Positions 1-10,638 are shown, counted from the first letter of the stretch. The stretch is 64,000 nucleotides of DNA from Takakia lepidozioides (GCA_030704615.1 CM060731.1:19902001-19966000); one strand, 5' to 3'. Notes: generated by a model not told the origin, from the letters alone. A program made the numbers and translations.

Positions 1-1080
1 GGTGTGGAGTTCTTCCCCAAAACACCCCAACCCTACTTATCACAATCTGAAATGCATCTGCTTCTCTCTGTAGTCCAACAGGCATTCGCCTTTTTGTCTC
101 CATTGTCCCACCATTGGGGTCAGAAAGTGTTCACCCCAAAGCTTCTCCTCACCTCTATTATATGTTTTTGGATACTTCCCTGCTGCCACACTGGCAGTAA
201 CTTGCCAAAGTCACTCCAAACCACCACAGATCTACCCAACGACCTAACTTACAGAATTCAATAGGCATCTTGCGGCCGAGTCTGATGAGAGGGCAACACG
301 GGCTGAAATAGGTTGAAGAAGAAGGTGCCCTACCACATTGTCCTTAACCTGTCCTGACCCATGGAGGATTTGACCGATGACCTCTTGTGTGTGCTTCTTG
401 TGTCTGTAGTCAGGTAATGTCGGATTGGTCTGTGAGATCGAACCACTAGGGCGTAGCTGAGTAGTCAGAGATTGAAACACGCTTGCTAAGACCAAGCTGA
501 CTCTCCCAAGAACGGCGAGCTCGCTTCTCCTCGTCTCGTCTCCTTCTCCTCTTCTCCTTCGTGCATCATTTGCTCAACGCCTCCATCCCACGCCCCTGCA
601 TATCCTGCTATCATCGCATTCCATCCCTCAGCTATGTGGTGTGGCGCAGGAGACAAAAAAACGCCAAGTCCTAGCCCTCCTTTCTGTTCACGATTACACT
701 AATGGGCAACCTTATTAGCAATTTTTTAACTTTTTAAAACCTAATGGGCAACCTTATTTGCATTATATGTGCCTTCAAAATGACACGTGTAGTGATGTAG
801 TTGTATAAATAGAGCTCTGAAACCATCTTCAGTCATGGAGTCATAAGATTCCATGAAACGTCGTCCACGTGTAGTCAAACATATCACACTAGTCATATAA
901 ACCATCCCTGTCATCATGGTCAACAATGTTTGACCAATGCTCCCTAACTTTCCGGAGTCATGTAGTGATATCCATTACTACAAAGTCATAAAACTAAAAT
1001 TGTAATGCATTTCAGCGCTCTGTAGTCATCTACCTAGTGCAGTTTTTATGACTCCGCCAAAGCCGTAGTCCTAAAAACGC
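1..1080. other. Left-edge repeat DNA, no gene recognised
   Basis: I see no supportable gene here. Positions 73-240 form one arm of an inverted repeat (listed separately). The rest is moderately AT-rich, with pyrimidine-rich stretches near 515-600 and no long conserved frame on either strand. Confidence 0.5.
73..240 (+). repeat. Repeat arm matching 1790-1960 in inverted orientation
   Basis: This segment is clearly similar to the reverse complement of 1790-1960. Shared landmarks are GGCATTC.CCTTTTTG, TTGTCCCACCATTG, GGGGTCAGAAA, GGATACTTCCCTG and GTCACTCCAAAC. The two arms diverge by roughly 15-20 percent by eye. Both arms flank PPR-like fragments, so this is probably an old dispersed element or part of a duplicated and inverted block. 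No coding domain was recognised in it. Confidence 0.65.
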
Positions 1081-1715
1081 TCATCTCTTGTAGTGACTAT
1101 GGCTGAACGAGATGTGGTGTCGTGGAGTGCGATGCTTGCGGGGTATGCACAGCAGGGGTGCGGGATGGAGGCTCCAACCTATGAGCAAATGATGGGGGAA
1201 GGGGTGAAGCCCGCCGACATAAGATTTGTGTGTGTTTGCAGTGTGTCTGGTAGCCGTGGAAAAGGGCAAAGAGATCCCTGGTGACATGATTAAATCTGCA
1301 ATTGTTCCAGATGTCATCCTGAACACTGCTCTGGTGGCCATGTATGCCAAATATAGTAGCATTGAGGATGCCAAGGGAGTGTTCAAAACTATGGCTGAAT
1401 GAGATGTGGTGTTGTGGACTGTGATGCTTGCAGGGTGTGCAGAGCAGGGGCGCTGGATGAGGCTTTGGAGACCTGAAAGCAAATGATGGGGGAAGGGGTG
1501 AAGTTCATCCACATCATGTTTGTGTGCGTTTGCAGTGCGTGTGCAAGCCTGGCAGCCCTAGAAAAGGGCATCGGAGGTGCATGGTTGCATCACCAAAGCT
1601 GGAAATGTACCAGATGGATTAATAGCTACAAGAAACCTGCATGGGTAGATGGTCAATTAGAAGCCGCAGCAGCAGCGGCACAATGATAAACTCAGGCACT
1701 GGTAATGAAGGCACC
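1081..1715 (+). pseudogene. PPR (PLS-type) fragment, copy A
   Basis: The plus strand encodes broken plant pentatricopeptide-repeat motifs: MAERDVVSWSAMLAGYAQQG, then YEQMMGEGVKP, FVCVCSACASLAALEKG, and a second ERDVV-like block with stops around 1390-1430. Family members of this type act in organelle RNA editing or processing, but only about two repeats survive, no E/DYW domain is present, and stops and shifts interrupt every frame. It ends in an alanine-rich stretch (PAWVDGQLEAAAAAAQ, about 1640-1682) that recurs at 2545-2590. It is a relic and not expected to give a working protein. Confidence 0.75.
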
Positions 1716-1789
1716 TTCTTCAACACATTTCACCCTGTTTTTCCTTCTTGTCAGAATCGGCCCTAAATTTTCATGTTGAATTCTGCAAG

Positions 1790-1960
1790 TTAGCTGGTTG
1801 AGTGAGCCTTTGATAGTTTGGAGCGACTTTGACATGGTACTGCCAATGTGACAACAGGGAAGTATCCTGGAATAGGTAAGACAAAGAGAAGTTGTGGAAT
1901 GAATACTTTTCTGACCCCAGTCAATGGTGGGACAACCGAGGCAAAAAGGTGAATGCCTGT
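1790..1960 (-). repeat. Second arm of the 73-240 inverted repeat
   Basis: The reverse complement of this stretch aligns with 73-240. It lies between the two PPR fragments, so the repeat and the PPR pieces appear to have been duplicated or moved together. Confidence 0.65.
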
Positions 1961-1969
1961 CAGATTACC

Positions 1970-2632
1970 AGATGTCATTCTGAACACTGTCTCTGCCCTG
2001 GTGGACATGTAGGCCAAATGTGGGTGCATCGAGAATGCCAAGAGAGTGTTCAACACTATGGCTGAATGAGATGTGATGTCGTGGAGTGCGATGCTTGCAA
2101 GGTATGCACAGCAGGGGTGCGGGATGGAGGCTTTGGAGACCTATGAGCAAATGATGGGGGAAGGGGTGAAGCCCGCCGACATAACGTTTGTGTGCGGTTT
2201 GCAGTGCGTCTGGCAGACCTGGAAAAGGGCAAAGAGATCAATGGTGACATCATCAAATCTGCAATTGTACCAGATGTCATCCTAAACACTGCTCTGGTGG
2301 ACATGTATGCCAAATGTGGGAGCATTGAGGATGCCAAGGGAGTTTTCAACACTATGGCTGAACGAGATGTGGTGTCGTGGAGTGCGATGCTTGTAGGGTG
2401 TGCACAGCAGGGGCATGGGATGGAGGCTTTGGAGACCTATGAGCAAATGATGGGGCAAGGGGTGATGCCCAACCGCATCACGTTTGTGTGCAAGTTCCAG
2501 ATTACCTATGATTCCCTGTGGATCAATATCTACTACCAACCTGCATGGGTAGATGGTCAACTAGAAGCTGCAGCAGCAGCGGCACAATTGATAAAATCAG
2601 GCACTGTTAATGAAGGCTGTCAAGTTAAATAA
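1970..2632 (+). pseudogene. PPR (PLS-type) fragment, copy B
   Basis: A second and better preserved PPR piece. Readable motifs in order are PDVILNT, ALVDM.AKCG, AERDV-type SWSAMLARYAQQG, MEALETYEQMMGEGVKPADI, then in another frame KEINGDIIKSAIVPDVILNT, ALVDMYAKCGSIEDAKGVF and a third ERDVVSWSAML block, finishing with the same PAWVDGQLEAAAAAAQ tail as copy A. The longest clean stretch is about 2192-2632. It has a stop near 2068 (AE*DV) and a frameshift near 2200. Copies A and B have the same order of landmarks about 900 bp apart, which indicates an ancient tandem duplication followed by decay. Confidence 0.78.
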
Positions 2633-2689
2633 GCACAGTGTGAAAACAACTAGAATAAAGCTAGTTATTTGTATTTAACACTTGGATTT

Positions 2690-3000
2690 AGGTCAAGTGT
2701 TAAGTTAGGTGTCAAGTTTAGTTTGACACCTGAACCGCCTTATCTTCACGAGAGCGGCAGTCGCGCAGCTCATCTCTCTCGAGTTGAGCCTGCGCGACCG
2801 AGCTCCTGCATCGTTTAGGACTGAGTGTGCTTATGATGGGAGTATAGGTTGTTGTGGGGTGGAGTCCCCATAGCTTGGGGTGCCCCTGGCTCGACTTCTG
2901 TTTTAACAAGTGATAGCGATGGATTTCATGTTGTTTCTGGTGTGAACAATGTGTCTCTTAGCTTGTTCTATCACTCGAGAGAGATGAGCTCTTACCTGTG
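2690..3000 (+). repeat. Dispersed repeat with inverted partner at 17670-17900
   Basis: It shares with the reverse complement of 17670-17900 the landmarks CTTATC.TCACG, GCTCATCTCTC, TGGGGTG with GGCTCGAC, and TATCACTCGAGAGAGATGA. It could be a solo LTR or the end of another element; no coding capacity is visible. The two copies sit on opposite sides of the methyltransferase-element palindrome and in opposite orientation. Confidence 0.55.
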
Positions 3001-4439
3001 AGTGCAAGGTAGGAGTTGAGGGTTAGCACTTGTATGATTACCTGTGTGAGAGTAGTGCTTAGTTTAAGAAGCTTAAAAATATAAAAAAATATAATATATA
3101 TGCAGGTTTCGATCAGCGTTGGTTCTGGCATGAGGCCGCCGGGCAGGACGGAGCTACACTGCATGGAAGCAGCCTTCGTTTTGGTCAGTGAGGAGACATC
3201 ATATAGTAGCAGCGATTGGCCGTTGGGAAACTGACCAAGTGCGAGACTTAAAGGGGTACCTGTGATCGAGCAGATGGGTAGAACTTCTGTGCCTGGAGAT
3301 GGCCGATCTGCTCGCCTTAGTTCGATGTGCACAGACCAGAAGCGGTCAGGAAAGGCAGCGGAAGAGCAGGTGGAGCTGGTGTAGTGGAGCCAGTTGAAGG
3401 AGGAGCTGTAAATCTGCCCCCTCCAGTAAATGCAGCGCCAACATGTAGAGCACGGCGCAGCGAGCTGGTTGAAGGTGAAGGCCCCGAGAGAGAAAGCCTA
3501 GCAGCAAAGTGATGGAGAACGGGGAGCCCATTGCTGGCATATCATCAACACTGCAAAACCAGGAGTCTCACAAAGCTTCATGCTACTTGTGATTGTGGCT
3601 GGGAAAGCTGCTTTCACCTGGTCGATTATATGCATAAGCAACCAGCTTCCTGACAAAAAGGGTTGTTGGGGGCATTGTTGATTTCGGGGAGTGCAAGGTG
3701 CAAAGTCGTTTTTAAGTGCTTCAGGTTTGTACAAAGCCAAGTAGCTGTTGCTACCTTGCACCTTGGTTCCACCATTTTGAGGTGGAAACTGGTGGAAAGT
3801 CGAATGGTGGTTCACAACCCAGCTTTCAACTCAGCACACTGCCCGAGTCCAAGTTTGTCACCATATATCTGACACTGCTCCTCCGTCCCGCCAATGGTTC
3901 TGATTGTTGAAAGATAAGTTCTTCCTTTAAGACCAAGTCCTCTCAAGTCCTCCTGACTTGGTGCAGGATTGTGGCGATACAGGTCAAGGGAGCTCCAGCT
4001 CTACTTGTCTCATCATTGAACACTTCCAACTGATCACTTGCCTCTACTGTCATTTCGGCGTCAAGGGTACTTACTTCTGCACAGGTGCTGGTCCTGGGAG
4101 TCTTAGTGCGAGATACCACATTCATTTAATTGGTGCAGGAATATGAGCTCTATCAGCTTCTGAACTCCAGACTTTCCTGATTATCCCTTTGTCTGGTGTA
4201 TGGGATGAACCCGTCTGAAAACACCAACGATGAGCAAGGTGACCCGAACTGGGCAACAGAGAACTGGGACAACCCAGGTGCAGTTGGTGGCCTTGACCAG
4301 ACCTCAAGGCCGTACTCATCCAACCGGTTAGAGTGGAAGATGGGAGGTGTGATGGTATTCATAGTATTCATGCAGCTGCCTTGGTGGGGACAGTGAATGC
4401 GAGACTGGCAGCTCAACTGGGCATTGGGATCGTAATTCA
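3001..4439. other. Non-coding or unrecognised stretch
   Basis: Short open frames exist on both strands but none has a domain or composition I recognise. The block from about 4140 to 4440 on the minus strand may be the decayed continuation of the LINE fragment at 4440-4700, which is an inference from position only. Confidence 0.4.
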
Positions 4440-4700
4440 GTAGCAGGCTGATTGGAGTTAAAGAGGTTTGGTCATGCCAGTGTCCGAGCAGCCACTGAAT
4501 CTTGGGTCAGATTTTTTTGAAGGTATGTTGCATTGCAGTAGGCAGTGTTCCAGGGATTCTGAAACCCCAAGCGAGCAGCATGTGCAAAGCAGTGCACGGG
4601 TGAATTGAAGCCAACGCCCTACCTTTAGAATTCTATTTGCGATCTGCCAGAGAAAGACAGCCAGCTTTGCAGGATGTTTGATTGAGGGCAACACTGCATA
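4440..4700 (-). pseudogene. LINE (L1-type) ORF2 C-terminal zinc-knuckle fragment
   Basis: The minus-strand frame includes KLAVFLWQIANRIL, RWLQFTRAL and CTCCSLGVSESLEHCLLQC. The order W-rich helix, then CxxC, then ES.EHxxxxC is that of the zf-RVT domain found after the reverse transcriptase in plant L1-type LINEs and related genes. Only about 75 residues remain. There is no reverse transcriptase next to it. It is called from motif order alone. Confidence 0.55.
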
Positions 4701-5045
4701 GCGAGGCCAGTGATTTGAATGCCGCTGAAATCTGTCACGGAAATGACCTGATTAGGTTTGGCTGAGCATGTAACCAAGTGTCAGGCAATGGAGGCAACGG
4801 CCCTTGCTGGAGGATGCATATCCAAGATGCAGGGATGGTCTGGATGATGCTGGCATAAACTGCATTTCCTCTGGCTGCTCCTACAATCTGGTTTATGTGC
4901 CCCTGGCACTATAGTGCTGAGCCCGATTAGATATTTCCGATCTGGTGCTTTCCGGGGTTGCATTGTAAGTGTTCCTGCTTTTGTTGGGAATATTGGTGCA
5001 AAGGATTAAGGCTCAGCATAGCTACGGATCTCGACTGGAGGAGAG
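4701..5045. other. Left flank of methyltransferase retroelement, no gene seen
   Basis: I see no gene. Similarity to the other copy of the retroelement begins near 5046, where GGGAAC-type short repeats occur on both outer edges. Confidence 0.4.
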
Positions 5046-5405
5046 CCAGTCACTGGGAACGAGGGAACAAGAAACCAGGGAACGGGGAACCAAGACAAGT
5101 ATTGAAAATAGAGTTTTCCTTGTATTTGTTTTGTCTTATATAAAAAAAGAAAAAGAAAAAAAAGGTGTTATGTTTAAAAAGCCTGGTTGGTCATATCTTT
5201 GTCAAATGAGCTCCGTTTGACTCAGTTCTTGAGGGGATAGCTGCAGAAAGGGGATATCTACCTATAGCCTGGTTTTTGGTTTTGGGACTCTGCTAAAAAT
5301 CTATGGAATTTTTAGAGTGTGAGTGTGCCATGAAAGATCCACAATTCTGTTTCTAGAACCTGTTCTGGTCTATATGAGAGACAAATCTGTGGATGTTCTT
5401 CTTGT

Positions 5406-6155
5406 ATGGCTGGGGGAAATGAGGACGTAATTGAAGGGCAAGTCTCGTCTCTTAGCCTGTGCACACAAGGGGACATGATTTATGTTTCCCAAGGAACTCA
5501 GACTGATTTGAGTGGAGAACAGTTGGATGAGTTGATTGCATACTGGGAGTCAGGCATTAGCAGTAGACAACAAACTGCTGTAGTTGGCGTTGATGGCCTC
5601 AATGTTGCTTTGGATAGTCAGAACTCTGTTGGAGCCAGCAGTTCTGAAGCTGTAGGTGAAATACCAAAGTGGGTGAAAGCTAGGCTTGGAACACAACCAA
5701 AGACAGCCCCAGGGACCAAGATGTCCAGCCACAAGGCCGTGGTGTACTGGAGCAGAGGAGCAGGAGCTGCACAAGTTTGTGCAATCAGACATGGTTGCAG
5801 CCGGATACGCTCTGCACAAGGCAACCACGAGCGGGGGTTCATTAGCAATGACAAGTTTGTTTTGCTTGAAGGAGATGCAGTCATTCGCAATGAGGACACC
5901 CGCAACCGTCTCAAAGCTTTCGAGTTGAGAGACTATCAAACCCTACCTTTGTTTTCTTTCGTGTTCAGTGAGCGGGAGATAGGGGAGTATTGCTTTGTCT
6001 CTACCTGGCAGAAAGAGGAGGAGGGTTGGTTAGAGCGAGCTACTGTAGCTTGGGACAAGGTTAGTGGCAGGTTTCTGGACATAGATATACCTCCTACACC
6101 TTACCATCATGCAGAGCGAGGCACTTTGAGAGAAGTCTGGCAGTTGATAGCATAG
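5406..6155 (+). CDS. Lead ORF of the retroelement, unknown function (249 aa)
   Basis: This is an uninterrupted frame of 249 codons from ATG (MAGGNEDVIEG) to TAG. Copy 2 has the same ORF, decayed. Conserved blocks in both include SQGTQT, LSG, YWESG, EIPKWV.ARLGTQPKT, HKAVVYWSR, GNHERGFISN, FVLLEGD, DTRNRLKAFELRD, TLPLFS.VFSERE, EYCFVSTWQ.EEEGWLER and LDIDIPPTPYHH. Around residues 115-135 copy 1 appears locally out of register with copy 2, so one copy carries compensating small indels. I recognise no domain. There is no signal peptide or membrane segment; the C-terminal half is rich in E, R and W. Position upstream of gag, possibly within or next to the 5' LTR, is unusual for gypsy elements. 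Function unknown. Confidence 0.6.
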   Translation: MAGGNEDVIEGQVSSLSLCTQGDMIYVSQGTQTDLSGEQLDELIAYWESGISSRQQTAVVGVDGLNVALDSQNSVGASSSEAVGEIPKWVKARLGTQPKTAPGTKMSSHKAVVYWSRGAGAAQVCAIRHGCSRIRSAQGNHERGFISNDKFVLLEGDAVIRNEDTRNRLKAFELRDYQTLPLFSFVFSEREIGEYCFVSTWQKEEEGWLERATVAWDKVSGRFLDIDIPPTPYHHAERGTLREVWQLIA

Positions 6156-6676
6156 ATCAGGATTAGATCTTGCTTGGGCGGGCTTCTATTCTTCCCCTCC
6201 ATCTCTGTACTATTTTCATTACCTTGTACTCGTAGTTGCCAAAGCCTCTCTTGGTGGAGGCCAGTCAGTCCGGGGTTTTGGGCTGGGCTATTCTGCAGGA
6301 TGAGCATTGCAGCTGGATTTTGGTGTGGGGGTGTTGATGTTTTGATTTCTTGTGTTTGGATCCTCCCCAACACCTGCATGCTTGACTGTGCGCCATGTTG
6401 GTTTTGTGTGGGCGCTTGCTTTCATAGGGATTAGGCCGGATTTGATCACCGATCAATCCTAGAGTATGCTGTCGGTGATGAGGCTGGAGTGATGACCAGC
6501 AAGACCACCAGTGTTTCTTCTATGGTGAGGCTGGGTTGATGACCAGCCAACCATAGGAGTTCTTGCGGTGGATGCAGGTGCAGGTGCCCTGAGCCACTGG
6601 GATATGATCCTTAAACTGCAACAGGTGCCTACCCTGTGTCACTATTAGTATTAGTAATAGAGCCTTATAGTGTCAC
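6156..6676 (+). other. Retroelement leader between lead ORF and gag
   Basis: Non-coding stretch present in both copies (14376-14880 in copy 2). It contains a duplicated module: GATGAGGCTGGAGTGATGACC at about 6475 and GGTGAGGCTGGGTTGATGACC at about 6523, each followed by CAGC. GAGCCTTATAGTGTCAC just before gag is also kept in both. These could be packaging or promoter elements; no primer binding site was identified. Confidence 0.5.
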
Positions 6677-8311
6677 GTGGGGGAGGTGCACATTGTGAGT
6701 GTCATCACGGAGTTACCCAGGGGTTCTGAGGGGAGTACGGCTACAGGCAGTAGCAGTGAGAGTGGGTTCACCAGACGAGGTGTTCGTTTCAGACCACCTT
6801 CACCTCCACCCTCAACTAGTGGAGAGTCAGACACAGACTCGGAGGCTTCATCAACAGGTGTGCAGTTTCATTCGCCATTGTTGTGGGACGACATGGAGGA
6901 GATGTATGGAGCTACCAAGGGGCCTCGTAGGTACTCTGGAGCTGTGGGCACAATCGAGTTGGATGACTTTATCCAGGAGTTCGACAGCTGGTGTGATTTG
7001 TAGCAGATGCGCAATCCACAGCTATTCACCCCATTCATGGCGTGGAAGGGACTGTTCCAGCATTTGGAAGGCCCGCCTATGGACGATTACCATGAGTTCA
7101 GGCGAGGACATGAAGCAGAGATTGAGAAGTGGAGGATGTATTGGTCACCTGACTACGTCTCCATTACTTGAGGCACGACGCGACCAGTAGCTGCATCAGT
7201 ACCAATATCTCCCACTGCAAGCACTAGTAGTGGAACAAGTAGTGCCGGTACTTCTGCAGGTGGTACCAGTTCAAAAGGTGCTACTACTCCTCCTGCCACA
7301 ACTGCAACACATGTGCCTAGATTCAACCCGGTGGTGGAGTTCTTCCAGGAGTTGCGGAGGAACTACCAAGGTGTATGGACAGAGAAGCTGCGAAGTTTGC
7401 AAGACTTCCAGCGCAAGTCCAGTGAGAGCTTGCGAGAGGCCTACACTCGTATGAGGCGCTTCATAAGTGTGACCCGAGGGGTTACTGAAGCTCAGGCAAT
7501 CCAGTTCTGGTATGGAATTTTGGACAAGGAGCTCAGGAGAAGGGTGCGGGATGCAACCCTGTTACAAGCAGCCCAACCCACATTAACAGATGTGTTTCTG
7601 CTGGCTGAGCGGATTGAGCTCAACATGGTGGAGGAGCGAGTTGTTACCATTGGGTTTGGCAAGGACATGTCTGCACGAGGCGCAGCTGCCAGCCCACAGG
7701 CACAAGGGACTACCCAACAGCGTGGTCAGGGGGGCAAGGTTTCCCAACCCAAGTTCCATGGAGCTTACAGGGGACCTCAGGTGCAGAGGCCCGTGGCATC
7801 TTTTGCAGGCCAACAGCAACCAGGGGTGATATGTTGGACATGTGGAGGACCCCATGTCAAGAGAGATTGCCTAGAGAGTGGCAAAAGGCCGGCACAAACA
7901 CAGCCTGCACAGTTGCAGTGTGGGCATTGTGGCAAGTATGGGCATGGAGATGCCCAGTGTTATGACTTGCATCCTGAGTTGCGCCCAGGCCAGTTCCAAG
8001 GGAACAATGGTGGCCGGGGGCGAGGTGGACCAGCCCAGAGAGGACGAGGTGGTCGGGCACGAGGTGCAGGCCAAGGGCAAGCTCAACATGGCCAAGGACG
8101 CGGAGGTCAGGGTGTTGACCAAGGCATGGCCAACCGGCTTCAGCAGCTAGAGCAGAAGCTCGCTGCCATGGCTACAGCTCAGGCAGTACCGGCTCCCAGG
8201 CGGGATGGTCCACCTCCTGCTCCTGAGGGAGAAGATATGGGAGGCATGGGATTCATGTGCGGAGCAGCACTACCACTAGAGCAGGTGGAGTCTGCTGCAG
8301 CCGTGACTTGA
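6677..8311 (+). pseudogene. Gag polyprotein with two zinc knuckles (copy 1)
   Basis: Gag forms the virus-like particle and binds element RNA. One frame can be followed throughout: an S/T/P-rich N terminus, MYGATKGPRRYSG, a retrotransposon-gag core (PRFNPVVEFFQELRRNY, LRSLQDFQRKSSESLREAY, FWYGILDKELRRRVRDATL), then zinc knuckles CWTCGGPHVKRDC (about 7832) and CGHCGKYGHGDAQC (about 7919), and an RG-rich tail. The second knuckle fits CX2CX4HX4C; the first is one residue short. Stops interrupt the frame at 7001 (TAG), about 7169 (TGA, in a short segment absent from copy 2) and 8309 (TGA). Copy 2 has CAG and CGA at the first and last of these. The first possible start is GTG at 6677 or an ATG further in; the true start is uncertain. 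Confidence 0.85.
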
Positions 8312-9270
8312 GCAGCAGCACGAGTTCCTGAGCCACGAGGTGCAGAGGTGGAGTTGGATCCACAACGTGGGGAGGCAAGCCGTCAGGCGAGGCTGCCTCA
8401 GTCATTCACCTTGGCGGAGACAGTGTCAACGCCATCCATGGCACCTAGTTCTCGCCCGACTGTTACCGAGGCGGAGGTTTCTATGCCATTGGGGAGAGCT
8501 ACACGTGCATCACTGACACCTGCTGCCAAGGCTAGTGCAGCCGGTGTGTTGTTGGGGGCAGCCACCTTTGTGTGTCAAGCCCCACTATTCTTGGCAACCA
8601 TGATTGCGACGCGGGGGTAAGACCAGCTGCAGTGTTCAGACTAGCAGCAACACTCTGTGAGAGTGGGGAGGTCACTTCATCTTTTGCGGAGTTACTGGAA
8701 GGTGTAGTGGCAGAGGGATCCTCGGATTTGAGGGTCAAGACTGCCACGGCTGCGCCATGGCAAGCTGCAGCTGCCAGGTTGACAGAGCTACCAGCTAGGC
8801 TAGCCTTTGAGCGCGTCATGGTGACACCTGGAGTTGTCTTGTTAGACAACCAGGATGGCATTTTCTCTTTGAGTGGACCGGCAGGCAAGAAGTACCGGCC
8901 ACTGCGGGTCTTGTTGGACTCGGGAGCTCAACCATTGATGTTGGGCAGAGCTGCTATTGCAGGTTTGGGCCTCATGGAGGCGGATATGGAGCCTTGTCCT
9001 TTCCAGATATAGACATCTCTGGGAGGATCAGAGCAGGCTCGGGGCATGACACGACATCAGTTGGCCATTAGACTGCAGCCGGATCATCCTATCGATGGCT
9101 CAGTAATGCGAGCCAAGGCCATTGTGACAGTCGCGGTCTCTTACGATGTCCTCGTTGGTGGGGCAGTGTTATACCCCATGGGCTTCACCCTGGACTTTTG
9201 GGAGGAGTCAGCATTCTACAGGCCTGGATCCATTGTGGGGTACGAGCAAGGATTTGCAGCAGGTTGCTGA
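8312..9270 (+). pseudogene. Retropepsin (aspartic protease) region, copy 1
   Basis: The frame continues from gag after the 8309 stop (PRGAEVELDPQRGEASRQAR, then PSMAPSS). A one-base shift near 8612 relative to copy 2 moves it to the frame holding VRPAAVFRLAATL, VMVTPGVVLLDNQDG and RPLRVLLDSGAQPLMLGRA. DSGA (about 8917) is the catalytic Asp motif of gypsy retropepsins, and the hydrophobic AIAGLGL that follows fits the flap/core. A TAG stops it at 9010; copy 2 reads through here. The next block (GMTRHQLAIRL, VTVAVSYDVLVGGAVLYPMG) is the protease C-terminal part in a shifted register. About 240 bp present in copy 2 (GKV-, TFIGG- and AAHRGTMPTLAAF-type sequence) is missing near 9225. Confidence 0.8.
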
Positions 9271-9329
9271 TCGACGGGTGCAACAAGCCTGGGTAGAGGC
9301 TTTTGTACCGTCAGGAGAGGAGGAGAGTG

Positions 9330-10638
9330 CGGGTATTGCACCAGGACCACCTCAGTTGTCACCATTGGATACCACACCTATTGTGTGGCAGTATCCGGAT
9401 GAAGGCATTTGCCTTCTGGACTTGTTTGGCGGGATCAGCACCGGATTGGCTGCTATGCTACAGGCAGGTGTGCGGGTAAGGCGTTACCTGTATGTGGAGA
9501 GGGATGAGACTGCACGACGTGTCTCACTACGCCATGTTGCTCAGTTGGTACAGTAGTACCCTGCTTTGTTGCCAGTGACCAACAAGCCTTGCCAGCAGAC
9601 ATTTCGTTGCTGGGGGCGCCGGATTTGGAGCAGGTTGGCTCCATTGATCTGGTAGTGGCAGGTTGGCCCTGCCAAGGGCATTTATCAGCCGGGCATGGCA
9701 ATGGATTGCAAAACTCGAGGACGGGTCTGTTTTGGGAGATGGTGCGGATTTTGCGCCACTTGCAACTTCATCAAGCTGTATCGCCAACATACATCTTGGA
9801 GAATGTGCCACTGATGGGCAATTCTCGGGCCAGGGTGATGGCCAGTGTGCATCAAGTCCGTCGTGGCTTGGGTCAGCAGTGATGCTGGATGCAGCTGCAG
9901 TGGGATCACGGGCTCATCGTCCACGGCTATGGTGGACTAACTTGATGCCACCTGCACTGCTCAAGCGTGCATTTGATTGGGTGCAGCGGCCAACACACCT
10001 CATAGTGGACAACATTTTGGACACAGGGAAGCAGTCTCAACGTGTGAGACACGATGACCGTTCGCCTTTGGCAGTGGTCAACAGGGTGGGTCAACCACGA
10101 GCAGCATTACCTACACTGCTCAGCTTCCCAGGATCCCATGCTTTTCGGGATGGTGGACCTGGCCTCCTGTGGGATGCTCAGTTGCAACAGTTAGTGGAGC
10201 CTAATGCCAACGAGCGAGAGCGGGCAATGGGGTTTTCCACTGGGACCACGGTGGTGCCTTCTCTTTCTGAGGCATCACGTCGTCAGGTGTTGGGGCAAGC
10301 AATGGATCTCAATTGCTTGACCTGGATTATCAGCTTGGCTATGGCTGAACAACGTAGAGTGCGGAGTGCACTTCCCTTGACGGTCTCTCTGCCTACCGAG
10401 ACGGTACAGGCAGCGAGTGGGGGCGAGCCGGTGAGGACCACGGGGTGTAGACATCCATGGCACACGTGGGAGGTGCTCGAGGTTCAGAGGGAGTTGGCAG
10501 CCAAGGCAGCTGTGATGGATGAGGTTGGGGATTCTTCTCGGGATGAGGAGGTTCTAAATGATGAGATGATGGGGCAGGCTGAGGCCTTGTCATTGACTGA
10601 GCAGGAAGGGAGTACTGCTCAAGAGGTTGCAGCATAGC
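9330..10638 (+). pseudogene. C5-cytosine DNA methyltransferase domain (copy 1)
   Basis: The motifs of the C5-MTase family appear in canonical order across three frames. Motif I (SAM binding) LLDLFGGISTGL is at about 9413; an acidic YVERDETARR follows (motif II). Motif IV VVAGWPCQG has the catalytic Cys codon at 9670. Motif VI YILENVP is at about 9795. A DAAAVGSRAHRPRLWWTNL block (motif VIII, about 9884) resembles the DNMT3/DRM form. Target-recognition and motif IX-like LPTLLSFPG follow, then motif X with ERERAMGF, TTVVPSLS, RRQVLGQAMD. A TAG at 9554 (CAG in copy 2) and a frameshift near 9880 break it. The enzyme would methylate cytosine in DNA using S-adenosylmethionine. The order is not the permuted DRM order. 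Placement directly downstream of the protease implies Gag-PR-MTase expression. Confidence 0.85.

Noticed and set aside
8532-8888. Antisense ORFs in the gag-protease region
   Set aside because: They are shadows of the real gag and protease frames, which carry recognisable motifs.
9330-10638. DRM-type (permuted) plant methyltransferase
   Set aside because: Motif I comes before IV, VI, VIII and X, whereas DRM enzymes have the permuted order; there is also no UBA domain.
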